From the NCBI GenBank assembly GCA_018969905.1, contig JAGWXK010000012.1, positions 1-38,349 on the forward strand: a DNA stretch of 38,349 nucleotides. The letters run 5' to 3'. Made by a program: the position numbers and the translations under genes. The notes under the pieces were generated by a model, which did not search any database, had not been told where the DNA came from, and saw only the letters and a list, made by a program, of their open reading frames with translations. Of the stretch, positions 1-8,214 are shown one piece after another. Source of the stretch: Bdellovibrionales bacterium (GTDB lineage: Bacteria > Bdellovibrionota > UBA1018 > CAIMNF01). Every line of letters begins with the position of its first letter. Within the stretch, counting starts at the first letter, position 1.

Positions 1-219
1 GGCTTTCAAGATGGTCTTTGCTTCATTGTTCAAGGTAAAGGTGTCATATCCGAAATAAACCGTCTGAAGCCCCATTGCCTTCCCGGAATCAGAGTCCCCC
101 ATGGTTTCATCCGCATTTGCAGCGGACGGAAGGGATGCTTCCTCCTGAGCCGGTTTTTTGGAACACGCCGAAAACGCCAATGTAACTGCAACAAGCACGA
201 ACGCCCACTTCTTCATCAT
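1..219 (-). CDS. pal: Pal/OmpA-family peptidoglycan-associated lipoprotein, N-terminal part (cut by window edge)
   Basis: Reading from the ATG at 219, 73 codons stay open to the window edge. The N-terminus is a lipoprotein signal (basic MMKKW, hydrophobic stretch, then FSAC with Cys19), followed by a Ser/Ala/Asp-rich linker and the segment LQTVYFGYDTFTLNNEAKTI. That segment is the first strand and helix of an OmpA-like peptidoglycan-binding domain as found in Pal. Pal tethers the outer membrane to peptidoglycan within the Tol-Pal complex. AAGGAG lies 8 nt before the start. The gene upstream on the same strand is ribD, ending 31 bp away, not tolB as in classical tol-pal operons, so another OmpA-family lipoprotein cannot be excluded. 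The C-terminal binding residues lie outside the window. Confidence 0.82.
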   Translation of the reverse strand, partial: MMKKWAFVLVAVTLAFSACSKKPAQEEASLPSAANADETMGDSDSGKAMGLQTVYFGYDTFTLNNEAKTILKA

Positions 220-250
220 CTTTTGATCTCCTTGGTTTTACAGCGTTTAT

Positions 251-1420
251 TTAAACCTCTTTTATCCATTCGTGCAAGAGATCCCCATGAAATTCTTCCT
301 GAGTTTGAAGACTCCAATCACCCCCTGGCAACCAATTCACACGATCGGCCTCCAAAGCATCCTGAAAGTTTCGGCTCCCCACAAACCGATGTACCACAGT
401 AAAAAGGTCGTGTTTGAAGAGTTCACTCAACAGGCGCCCCCCACCCTCCACCATGATGCTCTGGAGTGGGCGCGGAAACTCTGATGCCTCAAGCACTTGG
501 CGAAACACCAACCATAGGTCCGGGGAATCCACAGCCACCGGCACAGAAATCACCCCGGGGACAGGAACATTTCCTGCTGCACGGATCTCCGGTTCGCAGA
601 CAAGCGTCCGAAACCCCTCCCTTTTCTCAGCCGGAAGGTGGAGCGTCCTTCCTTTGGGGTCAAACACGAACCTCTCGGGATTCCGATGAATTGGACCCGC
701 GCAATCCCGCACGGTAAGACGGGGTTGATCCAGAAGAAAGGTGCGGGCTCCGACTACGATCGCATCATACTTCTGTCGAAGCCAGTGGGTATGGGCTCGG
801 GATTCAGGTCGGGAAATCCACTTCGAGTTCCCCTCGGCATCGCAAAGGTGTCCGGAAGGAGTTTGCGCCCATTTGGCGGCCCAGATCGGACGGCCTGTTT
901 TTTTGTTGATGAAAAAATTCAAATTCCAGGCGCGCGACTCCGACCCCAGAATTCCGACCTCGACCACTTTGCCTGCAGCGCGCAGACGGCGGATGCCTTC
1001 TCCATTCACACGAAGGTCCGGATCCGGAACGGCAATCATGATTTTTGGAATCGGGGATTTAAGGAAAAGCTCCACACACGGGGGCTGGAACCCTTCATGA
1101 GAGCAAGGCTCAAGAGTCACATAAGCCACCGAATCACGAAGGTCTGCCGCGGGGTCCAAATGCGAAAAAGCCACGCGTTCGGCGTGCTCCTTTCTCCAGG
1201 CCTGCGTACTCCCGCGACCAATGACCTGTTGATTCTGAATCAGCACACAACCGACCGCCGGATTGGGTTGGGAGAGCCCGATTGATTCCATGGATTGCAG
1301 CAGTGCCTGCTCCATCCAGTACTCATCTGTTCCAAAAGGAAAAGATGGCGCGGGCTGGGGCTCAAGGGTTCGCGCAATTCTGCCCCCGATTCCAAATCCT
1401 TTTCTGAGCTGTGGTTTCAT
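251..1420 (-). CDS. ribD: Bifunctional riboflavin biosynthesis protein RibD (deaminase/reductase)
   Basis: RibD deaminates and then reduces the pyrimidine intermediate of riboflavin synthesis in the cytosol. The N-terminal half has the zinc deaminase signature: HAERVAF, then LEPCSHEGFQPPC, where the usual GRTPPC is changed to GFQPPC. Before it stands NPAVGCVLI. The C-terminal half is the reductase (KWAQTPSGHLCDAEGNSKWIS, DAIVVGARTFLLDQPRLTVR, MVEGGGRLLSELF). The open frame runs up to a TTG at 1462. I list the first ATG (1420), but no Shine-Dalgarno supports it. Homology to usual RibD proteins begins near DEYWMEQAL (residue about 33 from 1420), so the start could be further in. ssb is divergent and close by. 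No other rib genes are in the window, so ribD appears separated from the rest of the pathway. Confidence 0.93.
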   Translation of the reverse strand: MKPQLRKGFGIGGRIARTLEPQPAPSFPFGTDEYWMEQALLQSMESIGLSQPNPAVGCVLIQNQQVIGRGSTQAWRKEHAERVAFSHLDPAADLRDSVAYVTLEPCSHEGFQPPCVELFLKSPIPKIMIAVPDPDLRVNGEGIRRLRAAGKVVEVGILGSESRAWNLNFFINKKTGRPIWAAKWAQTPSGHLCDAEGNSKWISRPESRAHTHWLRQKYDAIVVGARTFLLDQPRLTVRDCAGPIHRNPERFVFDPKGRTLHLPAEKREGFRTLVCEPEIRAAGNVPVPGVISVPVAVDSPDLWLVFRQVLEASEFPRPLQSIMVEGGGRLLSELFKHDLFTVVHRFVGSRNFQDALEADRVNWLPGGDWSLQTQEEFHGDLLHEWIKEV

Positions 1421-1479
1421 TGGCACAACAATGGCAATGCTTCCGGCTGAAAACAACCTCAAAATAGAAAGGAACCTTT

Positions 1480-1872
1480 ATGAGGGACATCAATCGAGTC
1501 ATGCTGTTAGGACGCTTGGGCAACGACCCAATCTTGCGTTTCACAAAAAACGGTACTCCGGTAAGCCAGTTCAGTCTGGCCACTGAGACCTGGCACCGCT
1601 CCCGAAACGAGAGCGAGACCACCTGGCACCGAATCGTTACCTGGGGCAAGCCCGCCGAAAAAGTGAACGAGGAGCTCAAAAAAGGAATGGCCGTATTTTT
1701 GGAGGGAGGAATCCGAGTCCGAAAATACGAGGATCAAGAAGGAGAAATCCATTACATCCACGAGATCCATGCAGACCGTGTTAACTTCCTCCACAAAAAG
1801 ACGAAATACAAGGAAAACGCCGAAGCAGTTGCGGAAGATTCTGTGGTCACCATTGAGGAGGCTCCGAACTGA
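1480..1872 (+). CDS. ssb: Single-stranded DNA-binding protein, short form without acidic C-terminal tip
   Basis: The 130-residue protein has the OB-fold SSB domain. It begins RDINRVMLLGRLGNDPILRFT and continues with FSLATETWHR, TTWHRIVTWGKPAEKV and GMAVFLEGGIRVRKYEDQEG, ending the fold near residue 105. SSB coats single-stranded DNA in replication and repair. AAGGA stands 6 nt before the ATG. The C-terminus is only about 25 residues and ends IEEAPN. The Asp/Pro-rich tail ending in DDDIPF, through which canonical SSB recruits partners, is absent. It may be an accessory SSB paralogue, or this lineage may use a different tail. It is a single gene, divergent from ribD and convergent with the next gene. 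Confidence 0.88.
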   Translation: MRDINRVMLLGRLGNDPILRFTKNGTPVSQFSLATETWHRSRNESETTWHRIVTWGKPAEKVNEELKKGMAVFLEGGIRVRKYEDQEGEIHYIHEIHADRVNFLHKKTKYKENAEAVAEDSVVTIEEAPN

Positions 1873-1892
1873 TCGACTTCCAGAGACCTGAA

Positions 1893-2300
1893 TCAATTTG
1901 CAAGACGAACAAGGTCTCCAATCATGATGGACTGGGGCAAGAGCGCGGGCTCTTGCTCCAGGGAGACAAACCGATCCATTCTGGCGATCGCAGTTTTTTC
2001 ATCGGTGTGGATCACCTTGATTCTTCCAACTGGAACCACATGCTCTCCTGCCAGCTTTTCGGTGACATTGTCAAAACTCGAAATTTTCCGATATACATCA
2101 AGGACACTGCCCTTCCGAAGCCCTTGGAGCGCACCCATGTTGATGAAGATTTCTTTCGGTGGCGGTCGGTCCGATTCACCAAGATCAATCGCACGAAACA
2201 CTTCGTAAACGCTGTACTCCGCAGCAGAGGCGCAATTGCCGATACCCCAAAAAATGCCGATTGTGATTCCGAGGAGCTTTTTCAGTTTCAACGAACCCAT
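1893..2300 (-). CDS. Exported protein with FlgT-C-like beta domain, function unknown
   Basis: 135 residues with a clear Sec signal peptide: basic MGSLKLKK, a hydrophobic core, and cleavage after CASA before AEYS. The mature part contains PKEIFINMGALQGLRKGSVLDVYRK, then VGRIKVIHTDEKTAIARM and IMIGDLVRLAN. This resembles the small beta-barrel found at the C-terminus of FlgT and in many short exported proteins of deltaproteobacteria-like lineages (strand, 'G..G..VLDVYR', 'VGRI.V..v....A.ar'). I recognise the fold pattern but not a specific function. GGAG lies 7 nt before the ATG, supporting this start. It ends 20 bp from the convergent ssb gene. It is likely periplasmic. Confidence 0.75.
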   Translation of the reverse strand: MGSLKLKKLLGITIGIFWGIGNCASAAEYSVYEVFRAIDLGESDRPPPKEIFINMGALQGLRKGSVLDVYRKISSFDNVTEKLAGEHVVPVGRIKVIHTDEKTAIARMDRFVSLEQEPALLPQSIMIGDLVRLAN

Positions 2301-2394
2301 TTTCCGTCTCCATGGAAGAAAACCACTCTCTTCCTTGCCATCCTATCGGGTCAACGGGGACACATCTTTAGCCGAAAAGTGCGCCATTTTTATG

Positions 2395-3108
2395 TCAAAA
2401 TTCCGGCGCACCCGCCAGAGCATCCCGCTTCCGAATCCGTTCCAACTCGGCCTCATAAATCGGAGTGATCTGATGATCAACAATCCAGTCCCGGGCAGCC
2501 TGCGTGGTTATGACGAGTCCGAGGCGATCGGCCGTTTTGGACAAAAGCTGTTCCATATCGGATCTCATTTTGGAGCGAAAACATCCCTCTACCGCCTGGG
2601 TAAAAACCGAATTTTCAGAAAATCCGCATGATTGAAGTAAATCACCCACACTTCCGCGGGCAGATATCTCAATCCCGGACAAAAGTCCCTGATAGAAGGT
2701 CCTGACCTGCTCAAGAACCTTCTGATGGGAATTCGATTCCAAAAAAACACTCTTCCAACTTTTCTCTTCCGGCTGCGAAATACGATCGGATTCCGAGGCT
2801 CGCATCACATCATCAAACCCATCCCCAATCCGTTCAGCAAAGCATGAATCCGGCGTTGCCCCTCTTGAACACTCCAAAAGGATCGTTCGCAAAGGAATCC
2901 TCTCGAGCGCTTCCTTAGTCTTATGGTCCGTAAATGGAACGTTCCTCGAGATTGCAACGCTTTGAGCGACCTCAATGCTTTCAGAACGATACCGCATCCA
3001 CTCCTGATCGTCCGTGCGTTCGGAAAGAACAGGGGCACACCCGGAAAGAATCGAGGCTTGAAGAGCGAGCAAACTTCGAATGCCAAAAGAGCAAAACCCA
3101 TTGGCCAT
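2395..3108 (-). CDS. Hypothetical lipoprotein
   Basis: From the ATG at 3108 the protein begins MANGFCSFGIRSLLALQASILSGC, a lipoprotein signal with lipobox LSGC and Cys24; about 237 residues in all. The reading frame continues upstream to a GTG at 3186, 8 bp after the preceding stop, but that extension would bury the signal peptide. I therefore prefer 3108 although no strong Shine-Dalgarno is visible. The mature part is mainly helical and charged, with four cysteines (in LLECSRGATPDSCFAERI, LQSCGF and EGCF). I do not recognise a family. It follows the solute-binding lipoprotein on the same strand and probably shares its transcript. Confidence 0.6.
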   Translation of the reverse strand: MANGFCSFGIRSLLALQASILSGCAPVLSERTDDQEWMRYRSESIEVAQSVAISRNVPFTDHKTKEALERIPLRTILLECSRGATPDSCFAERIGDGFDDVMRASESDRISQPEEKSWKSVFLESNSHQKVLEQVRTFYQGLLSGIEISARGSVGDLLQSCGFSENSVFTQAVEGCFRSKMRSDMEQLLSKTADRLGLVITTQAARDWIVDHQITPIYEAELERIRKRDALAGAPEF

Positions 3109-3194
3109 GTGGTCTGTTTCGACAAAAAGAGGGCGGATCTTTATCAAATCTTTACAGGCTATGCCGACGGGTCGAAAATGACACACTCATTTTT

Positions 3195-4964
3195 CTAATC
3201 GACTCCCACACGCAAATACTTGTATTTGTTTTGAATCATCAGGATCGTATGGTGATTCTTCACCCGCGACTGACGCAAAAGATGGACCTTGAGGAAATAT
3301 CCATATGCCCACGGCACCTCTTCCTGAATCAAAACCTCGGCTTGTCGAACCCACTCAGCCCTGGCCTTCTGTCCAGCGGGGGTTGATGCGATTTTTTTGT
3401 ATAGCTCATCAAAGCTTGGATTTTCCCAATTCGAGTCGTTCGGACCTGGCGAGCGATTCGGTCCGTAGAGCATCTGATAGCCGTTCTCCACATCCGGATA
3501 ATCGAAATTCCAACCTCCCAACGACAACTGCATGGTTCCCGACTTCGCTTTCTCAAGAAATGTGGAAAAAGAATTCAGGACGGGATTCACCCGAATCCCG
3601 ATCGCACCCAACTGCCGTACAAACATCTCTCCCATCTGTTCATAGCGCTGCTCTGTCCCCCTGAAATCGAAATTCAAAACAGGCAAGCCCTTTCCGTCAG
3701 GATACCCCGCCTTCGCAAGAAGTTGTCGGGCGCGCTCCAGGTTAAAATCATATTTGACTGTCGCATTCGGAGTTCGGTCCAACAGACCGAGGGGTCCGAC
3801 CTGATCCTGTGGGATTCCCCGACCTTTTTCGAAGGTATCAATCCACTCGAAACGATCGATCGCGCTTGAAATCGCCTGTCGAAGATACTTGTTTTGAAGA
3901 AACTTGTCTTTGAGATTGAAAATCACAAAATGCACTGCGAGGGAATTCTCGGGGTCCAGCTGCACCCCTTCTTTAGCCAGATCCTCACGGACCTCACCGG
4001 AGCCGACAATCAAGGTGCGGGAGGACTCTTTCATCAACTCAAGAAGGTCAATTTCCTTTTTCAAAAATCGACTGATTCGAGTGGCTTCCTCGCGAATGAT
4101 TTCAAAGGAAACGCCCTCCAAAAAGGGTATCGGCTTCGCCGCATCCGCAAGCAAGCCTCTTGCCCGGAGTGCGTCGGATGCAACCACCGGAAAGACTCCT
4201 TTGAAATTGGGATTTTTTGAAATCAAAATCCGCACACCCGGCTCCCAAATCTTCAGAAGAAACGCCCCCGTCCCGATCGGATGATCACGTAGATTTCCAT
4301 CGTGATCGGCATAAGCCTCAACCGCTTCTTTCGCAACGGGTGCCGTGAAAGTCATGGCAAGAATGTAATTCAAAAGGGGGTATGGCCTTGTGAACTTGAA
4401 TTGAAGGGTGTGGTCATCAGGCGCAGTAAGGCCTTCAATGGGCGCATCAAAGGCTTTCTTGAAATCCTCACCCTTCAGGCTGTGTAGATTTTTCTCGAAC
4501 TCATCAAATCCAACAATTTTTTCCTGAAAGATCCAGGCACCCTGGGATTGAAGCGACGGAATCGCGAGCCGTTTGAAGGCAAAAATAAAGTCGTCTGCCT
4601 TAAGCTCTCGACCCTTTCCACCATTCGAGCGAAAACAGGGATCGTCCTGGAACTTAATTCCCTTTCGAATACTCACGCGAGCCGAAAGTCCGTCCTTTGA
4701 GTACTCAGGCATGCCGGCGGCAAGAAGGGGTTCGAGCACCATGTTCTCGTCAAGATACTTGTATTGAAGAAGAGACTCCATGATGTTGGGAAGAATGTCC
4801 AAACTCACGTCGTCATAGGCGTTTGCAGGATCCAAAGTCTTCAGATCCTCCTTCACCGGAACCCGAAGAATAAAATCACGGGCTGCATCTTTCCTGGTAC
4901 ACGATACACTACCCCAGACGAGGTGAAGCGCAAGAAGTGTGTAAAGGACGGAACGAACTCCCAC
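3195..4964 (-). CDS. Peptide/nickel-type ABC solute-binding lipoprotein (SBP_bac_5 family)
   Basis: A 589-residue extracytoplasmic solute-binding protein of the OppA/DppA type. Family features are LRVPVKEDLKTLDPANAYDD at the mature start, LLQYKYLDENMVLEPLLA, GMPEYSKDGLSARVSIRKGI, DDFIFAFKRLA, HPIGTGAFLLKIWEPG, YLRQAISSAIDR and LNFDFRGTEQRYEQMGEMFV. The frame is open far into alaS, but the start is almost certainly the GTG at 4964. It follows the alaS stop by 4 nt, has GGAG 8 nt upstream, and opens a lipoprotein signal ending GSVSC (Cys22). Oligopeptide permeases normally have permease and ATPase genes alongside; none is present here. It therefore either serves a transporter encoded elsewhere or acts as a stand-alone sensor. 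It is translationally coupled to alaS. Confidence 0.88.
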   Translation of the reverse strand: MGVRSVLYTLLALHLVWGSVSCTRKDAARDFILRVPVKEDLKTLDPANAYDDVSLDILPNIMESLLQYKYLDENMVLEPLLAAGMPEYSKDGLSARVSIRKGIKFQDDPCFRSNGGKGRELKADDFIFAFKRLAIPSLQSQGAWIFQEKIVGFDEFEKNLHSLKGEDFKKAFDAPIEGLTAPDDHTLQFKFTRPYPLLNYILAMTFTAPVAKEAVEAYADHDGNLRDHPIGTGAFLLKIWEPGVRILISKNPNFKGVFPVVASDALRARGLLADAAKPIPFLEGVSFEIIREEATRISRFLKKEIDLLELMKESSRTLIVGSGEVREDLAKEGVQLDPENSLAVHFVIFNLKDKFLQNKYLRQAISSAIDRFEWIDTFEKGRGIPQDQVGPLGLLDRTPNATVKYDFNLERARQLLAKAGYPDGKGLPVLNFDFRGTEQRYEQMGEMFVRQLGAIGIRVNPVLNSFSTFLEKAKSGTMQLSLGGWNFDYPDVENGYQMLYGPNRSPGPNDSNWENPSFDELYKKIASTPAGQKARAEWVRQAEVLIQEEVPWAYGYFLKVHLLRQSRVKNHHTILMIQNKYKYLRVGVD

Positions 4965-4968
4965 TCCC

Positions 4969-7638
4969 TTATCTCCCGAGCTTCTCGAGCACGATTCCTT
5001 TTGCCGCATCAATTGCGGCCTGAAGCTGATCCACCCTGGTGCCCCCGGCTTGGGCAAAATCAGGCTTACCGCCGCCTTTTCCACCAAACTTGTCGGCAGA
5101 CCCCTTGATGATCTCACCCGCATGAACGCCGCTCACCTTCGACCCCACCGCAACGACAAGATATGGCTTCTCGCCATTCTCATTCACTTCGCGGATCCCG
5201 AGAATGGAAACACTGGCGGGCTCTTTTTGTTTCAGGCGATCCGCCATCTCGCGAAGCTTCTTCATCCCATCGGATGCGGACTCGACCACACCCGCGATCA
5301 CTTTCACACCCGATGATTCTTTTGCGGTCTTCAGCAGCTCTTCAATTTCGGCTCCCTGCTGGGACGCCTGGAGCTTCTCGATTTGTTTTCGAAGTTCGCG
5401 CTGCTCCTCCACCATCCGGTCGATCTTGTTTCCAATCTCATCCACCGAAGAGGCCTTCACCTGGTCGCGCAGGGTTTTCAGTTTTTGATCCTGATCGCGA
5501 AGGTACTGAAATGCGCCCTTTGAAGTGTAGGCGATGATCCTGCGAACGCCTGCCGCAATGCCGGCCTCGGATGCGATCTTGAACAAATGGATATCCGAGC
5601 TTTGATCGACGTGGGTTCCACCGCAAAGTTCGGTTGAATAGTCACCGACCGACACAACCCTGACCGCGTCTCCGTACTTTTCGCCAAAGAATGCGATTGC
5701 TCCCGCCTGAATCGCTTGGTCCTTGTTCATGACCTGTTTTTTGACCGCATCTCCTCGCCAGATTTTTTCATTGATGAGGTTCTCGACTTTTTGAAGCTCT
5801 TCCGGCGCAAGGGCCTGAAAGTGAGAAAAGTCAAAACGCAGAAGCTCCGGCGTGACCAAGGATCCGGCCTGCTTCACATGATTGCCAAGCACCGAACGAA
5901 GCGCCCACTGAAGCATGTGAGTAGCCGTATGGTTCCGCGCCGTGAGCGAACGAGTATCCGATTCGACGGTTTGTACCACTCGATCGCCCACTTTCAGGAT
6001 CCCGCGCTTTGGCTTAAGATACGCCACAATCAGTTCAGGCACCGGTCGCTGAACATCAAGGACTTCAGCCTCGAAATCGCCCTTCTCGGAACGCACGCGT
6101 CCGCGATCACCGGTTTGCCCGCCTGATTCTCCATAAAAAGGAGTTTTTGAGAACACCGCGAGAGTGAGCAGGGATCCATCTGCGGCCTGGGATGGAATCA
6201 CCGCAAGGGTCTCGCCCGTGGCCTCCAGGTGTTCATAGCCCACAAACTCGGGGAGCTTTCCTGCTTTCTTCAGCTGATCCGAAAGCTGGTACCACTCGGC
6301 CGAGAGCACCTCGTCTCCCGTGCCCTTCCAGTGCTTGCGCGATTCCTCGCGCTGCTTTTCCATGTGGGTCTCAAAGGCCTTTTCATCGACTGTGATTCCC
6401 CGCTCCTCGCAAATGGTGCGGGTCAAATCGAGTGGAAACCCGAAAGTATCGTAAAGAGTGAAGGCAACAGCACCCGAGAGGGTTTTCTTATCTCCAAGTT
6501 TTTTCAATTCTTCATCAAGAAGTCCAAGGCCGCGATCGAGCGTCTTGAAGAATTGTTCTTCTTCCGCCATCACCGCGCGTTCAATGAATGCACGCTTGTC
6601 GGTCAGATCCGGGAAGGCCTCTTTCATCTGGTCGATCACGAAACCGCAGCACTGGTGAAGGAAGGGGCCCGAGAAGCCTAGCTTCCTGCCGTGACGGATT
6701 GCGCGTCTCATGATCCGACGAAGAACATAGCCGCGGCCTTCGTTGGATGGCATCACACCATCTGAAATCAGAAAGGTCGTTGCCCGCGCATGATCGGCGA
6801 TCACTCGGAAGGAGAACACCGATTCGTCCTTGGTTTTTGGAAGGTAGGGCTTAGCCGCAAGTTTTGAGATTTTGCCAATGATGTCGACGAAGATGTCGGT
6901 GTCGTAATTGGTGTCGACATCTTGCAGGATCGACGCCAATCGCTCAAGACCCGCACCCGTATCGACCGAAGGTTTTGGGAGCGGATTCAGTTTGCCGCTT
7001 GCGTCGCGGTCGTACTGCATGAACACGAGGTTCCAGAACTCCATGAAGCGATCACAATCGCAGCCCATCTTACAGGTGGGCTTACCGCAGCCGTACTTCT
7101 CGCCTCGATCAATGAAGAGCTCCGTACAAGGACCACACGGACCCGTATCGCCCATGGCCCAGAAGTTGTCTTTTTCGCCGAAGCGATAAATCCGATCAAG
7201 CGGCACACCTTCCTGCTTGTGCCAGATTTCGGCAGCCTCATCATCGGTTTCAAAAACAGTCACATACAGGCGGTCTTTCGGGAGCTTTAGTTCCTTGGTG
7301 ACAAGCTCCCAGGCAAAATGAATGGCTTCTTTTTTGAAGTAATCCCCGAAAGAAAAATTCCCGAGCATTTCAAAAAAAGTATGGTGGCGCGCAGTGAAGC
7401 CCACATTCTCAAGATCGTTGTGCTTGCCACCGGCACGAACACATTTCTGAGAGGAAGAGGCTCGAGTGTAGGGACGCGGATCTTTTCCAAGAAACACATC
7501 CTTGAACTGGACCATGCCGGCGGTGGTGAACATCAAGGTCGGGTCGTTCGAGGGAACGAGCGAGGAACTGTCCACCACGGTGTGGCCGTTTTTCTTGAAA
7601 TAATCTAGGAAGATCTTACGGATTTGTGCGCCTGTCAT
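4969..7638 (-). CDS. alaS: Alanyl-tRNA synthetase
   Basis: Full-length AlaRS, 889 residues, the usual bacterial length. The class II catalytic core occupies residues 1 to about 240 (MFTTAGMVQFKDVFLG, TRASSSQKCVRAGGKHNDLENVG, NFSFGDYFK, DTGAGLERL). The editing domain has HTATH at 570-574 and CGGTH at 672-676, whose His and Cys residues bind zinc. The C-terminal C-Ala region ends in a Gly-rich GGKGGGKPDFAQAGG motif. A Cys-rich insert near residues 184-195 (CGKPTCKMGCDC) is a known variant in many bacteria. It charges tRNA-Ala and clears mischarged Ser/Gly. There is no convincing Shine-Dalgarno; a -10-like TAAGTT ends 9 nt before the ATG. The downstream binding-protein gene starts 4 nt after the stop. 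Confidence 0.98.
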   Translation of the reverse strand: MTGAQIRKIFLDYFKKNGHTVVDSSSLVPSNDPTLMFTTAGMVQFKDVFLGKDPRPYTRASSSQKCVRAGGKHNDLENVGFTARHHTFFEMLGNFSFGDYFKKEAIHFAWELVTKELKLPKDRLYVTVFETDDEAAEIWHKQEGVPLDRIYRFGEKDNFWAMGDTGPCGPCTELFIDRGEKYGCGKPTCKMGCDCDRFMEFWNLVFMQYDRDASGKLNPLPKPSVDTGAGLERLASILQDVDTNYDTDIFVDIIGKISKLAAKPYLPKTKDESVFSFRVIADHARATTFLISDGVMPSNEGRGYVLRRIMRRAIRHGRKLGFSGPFLHQCCGFVIDQMKEAFPDLTDKRAFIERAVMAEEEQFFKTLDRGLGLLDEELKKLGDKKTLSGAVAFTLYDTFGFPLDLTRTICEERGITVDEKAFETHMEKQREESRKHWKGTGDEVLSAEWYQLSDQLKKAGKLPEFVGYEHLEATGETLAVIPSQAADGSLLTLAVFSKTPFYGESGGQTGDRGRVRSEKGDFEAEVLDVQRPVPELIVAYLKPKRGILKVGDRVVQTVESDTRSLTARNHTATHMLQWALRSVLGNHVKQAGSLVTPELLRFDFSHFQALAPEELQKVENLINEKIWRGDAVKKQVMNKDQAIQAGAIAFFGEKYGDAVRVVSVGDYSTELCGGTHVDQSSDIHLFKIASEAGIAAGVRRIIAYTSKGAFQYLRDQDQKLKTLRDQVKASSVDEIGNKIDRMVEEQRELRKQIEKLQASQQGAEIEELLKTAKESSGVKVIAGVVESASDGMKKLREMADRLKQKEPASVSILGIREVNENGEKPYLVVAVGSKVSGVHAGEIIKGSADKFGGKGGGKPDFAQAGGTRVDQLQAAIDAAKGIVLEKLGR

Positions 7639-7647
7639 AAGGCAATC

Positions 7648-7676
7648 AACTTACTGGAGCCCTTCGGTCGGGGCAA
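7648..7676 (-). promoter_or_regulatory. Candidate promoter for alaS, leaderless-type
   Basis: Read on the minus strand: TTGCCC (7671-7676), a 17-bp spacer, TAAGTT (7648-7653), then 9 nt to the alaS ATG. A start site about 7 nt after the -10 box would leave almost no 5' leader, matching the absence of a Shine-Dalgarno. The -10 match is modest. Confidence 0.4.
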
Positions 7677-7711
7677 GCATTTTGGGCTAAATGGTTTTCC
7701 TTGAGGAAGCC

Positions 7712-7740
7712 TTGCCCATTGCTCCCAGGTTGGTTAGACT
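7712..7740 (+). promoter_or_regulatory. Candidate promoter for the Mpo1-like gene, leaderless-type
   Basis: TTGCCC (7712-7717), a 17-bp spacer, TAGACT (7735-7740), then 6 nt to the ATG at 7747. Transcription would begin at or next to the A of the ATG. No Shine-Dalgarno precedes that ATG. Confidence 0.5.
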
Positions 7741-7746
7741 TGGCTC

Positions 7747-8214
7747 ATGACCACTCTTCCTACATCCGCTCTCATGATTTATTTCAAGGACTACGAACAG
7801 TATCACCGCACCAAAGGAAACAAGCTTACCCATTTTGTGGGAATCCCTGCAGTGATGTTTAGCCTCCTTGGACTGCTGTCGCATGTGGTTCTTTGGAGCC
7901 CCTCCGCTGACAGTCTTTTCCCGATCGACCTGGGAGTCATCCTGCTCCTTGCAGGCGCTGCATTTTCCCTCAAGGTGGATTGGAAGCTTGGAATTCCTTT
8001 CACCTTATTCTGCTACGCAAACTATCTTTGGGCGAGGCACCTCCCCTTGAACCTTCTCGTGGCAATTCAGGTCGTAGGATGGGTGTTCCAGCTTCTCGGG
8101 CATTTTATCTATGAAAAGAAGTCACCCGCATTCCTGACTTCCCTGGAACACATCTTCATCGGACCCATGTGGATTTTTTCATGGGTCATCGGCTACTACA
8201 AGCCAAGCACATGA
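7747..8214 (+). CDS. Mpo1-like / DUF962 membrane protein (putative 2-hydroxy fatty acid dioxygenase)
   Basis: 155 residues with the DUF962/Mpo1 hallmarks: DYEQYHRTKGNKLTHFVGIP near the N-terminus and GWVFQLLGHFIYEKKSPA near residue 120, carrying the conserved histidines expected to bind Fe(II). About four hydrophobic segments (residues 32-50, 59-75, 80-95 and 100-120) place it in the inner membrane. Yeast Mpo1 alpha-oxidises 2-hydroxy fatty acids; the bacterial role is unproven, so the function is by family only. The ATG at 7747 has no Shine-Dalgarno but sits at the predicted transcription start; the alternative is the ATG at 7774 (MIYFKDYE). Its stop overlaps the next start as ATGA, coupling the two genes. 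Confidence 0.85.
   Translation: MTTLPTSALMIYFKDYEQYHRTKGNKLTHFVGIPAVMFSLLGLLSHVVLWSPSADSLFPIDLGVILLLAGAAFSLKVDWKLGIPFTLFCYANYLWARHLPLNLLVAIQVVGWVFQLLGHFIYEKKSPAFLTSLEHIFIGPMWIFSWVIGYYKPST

Noticed and set aside
4965-5123. N-terminal extension of the solute-binding protein into alaS
   Set aside because: The extension is read from alaS codons; the GTG at 4964 with GGAG and a lipobox is a better start.
5900-7638. Possible T-box or other riboswitch before alaS or glyS
   Set aside because: There is almost no leader before either gene, and no conserved T-box features are present.
8169-8210. Earlier start of the M28 gene
   Set aside because: It lies inside the Mpo1-like gene and would put 14 residues before the lipoprotein signal; the ATGA overlap start is natural.
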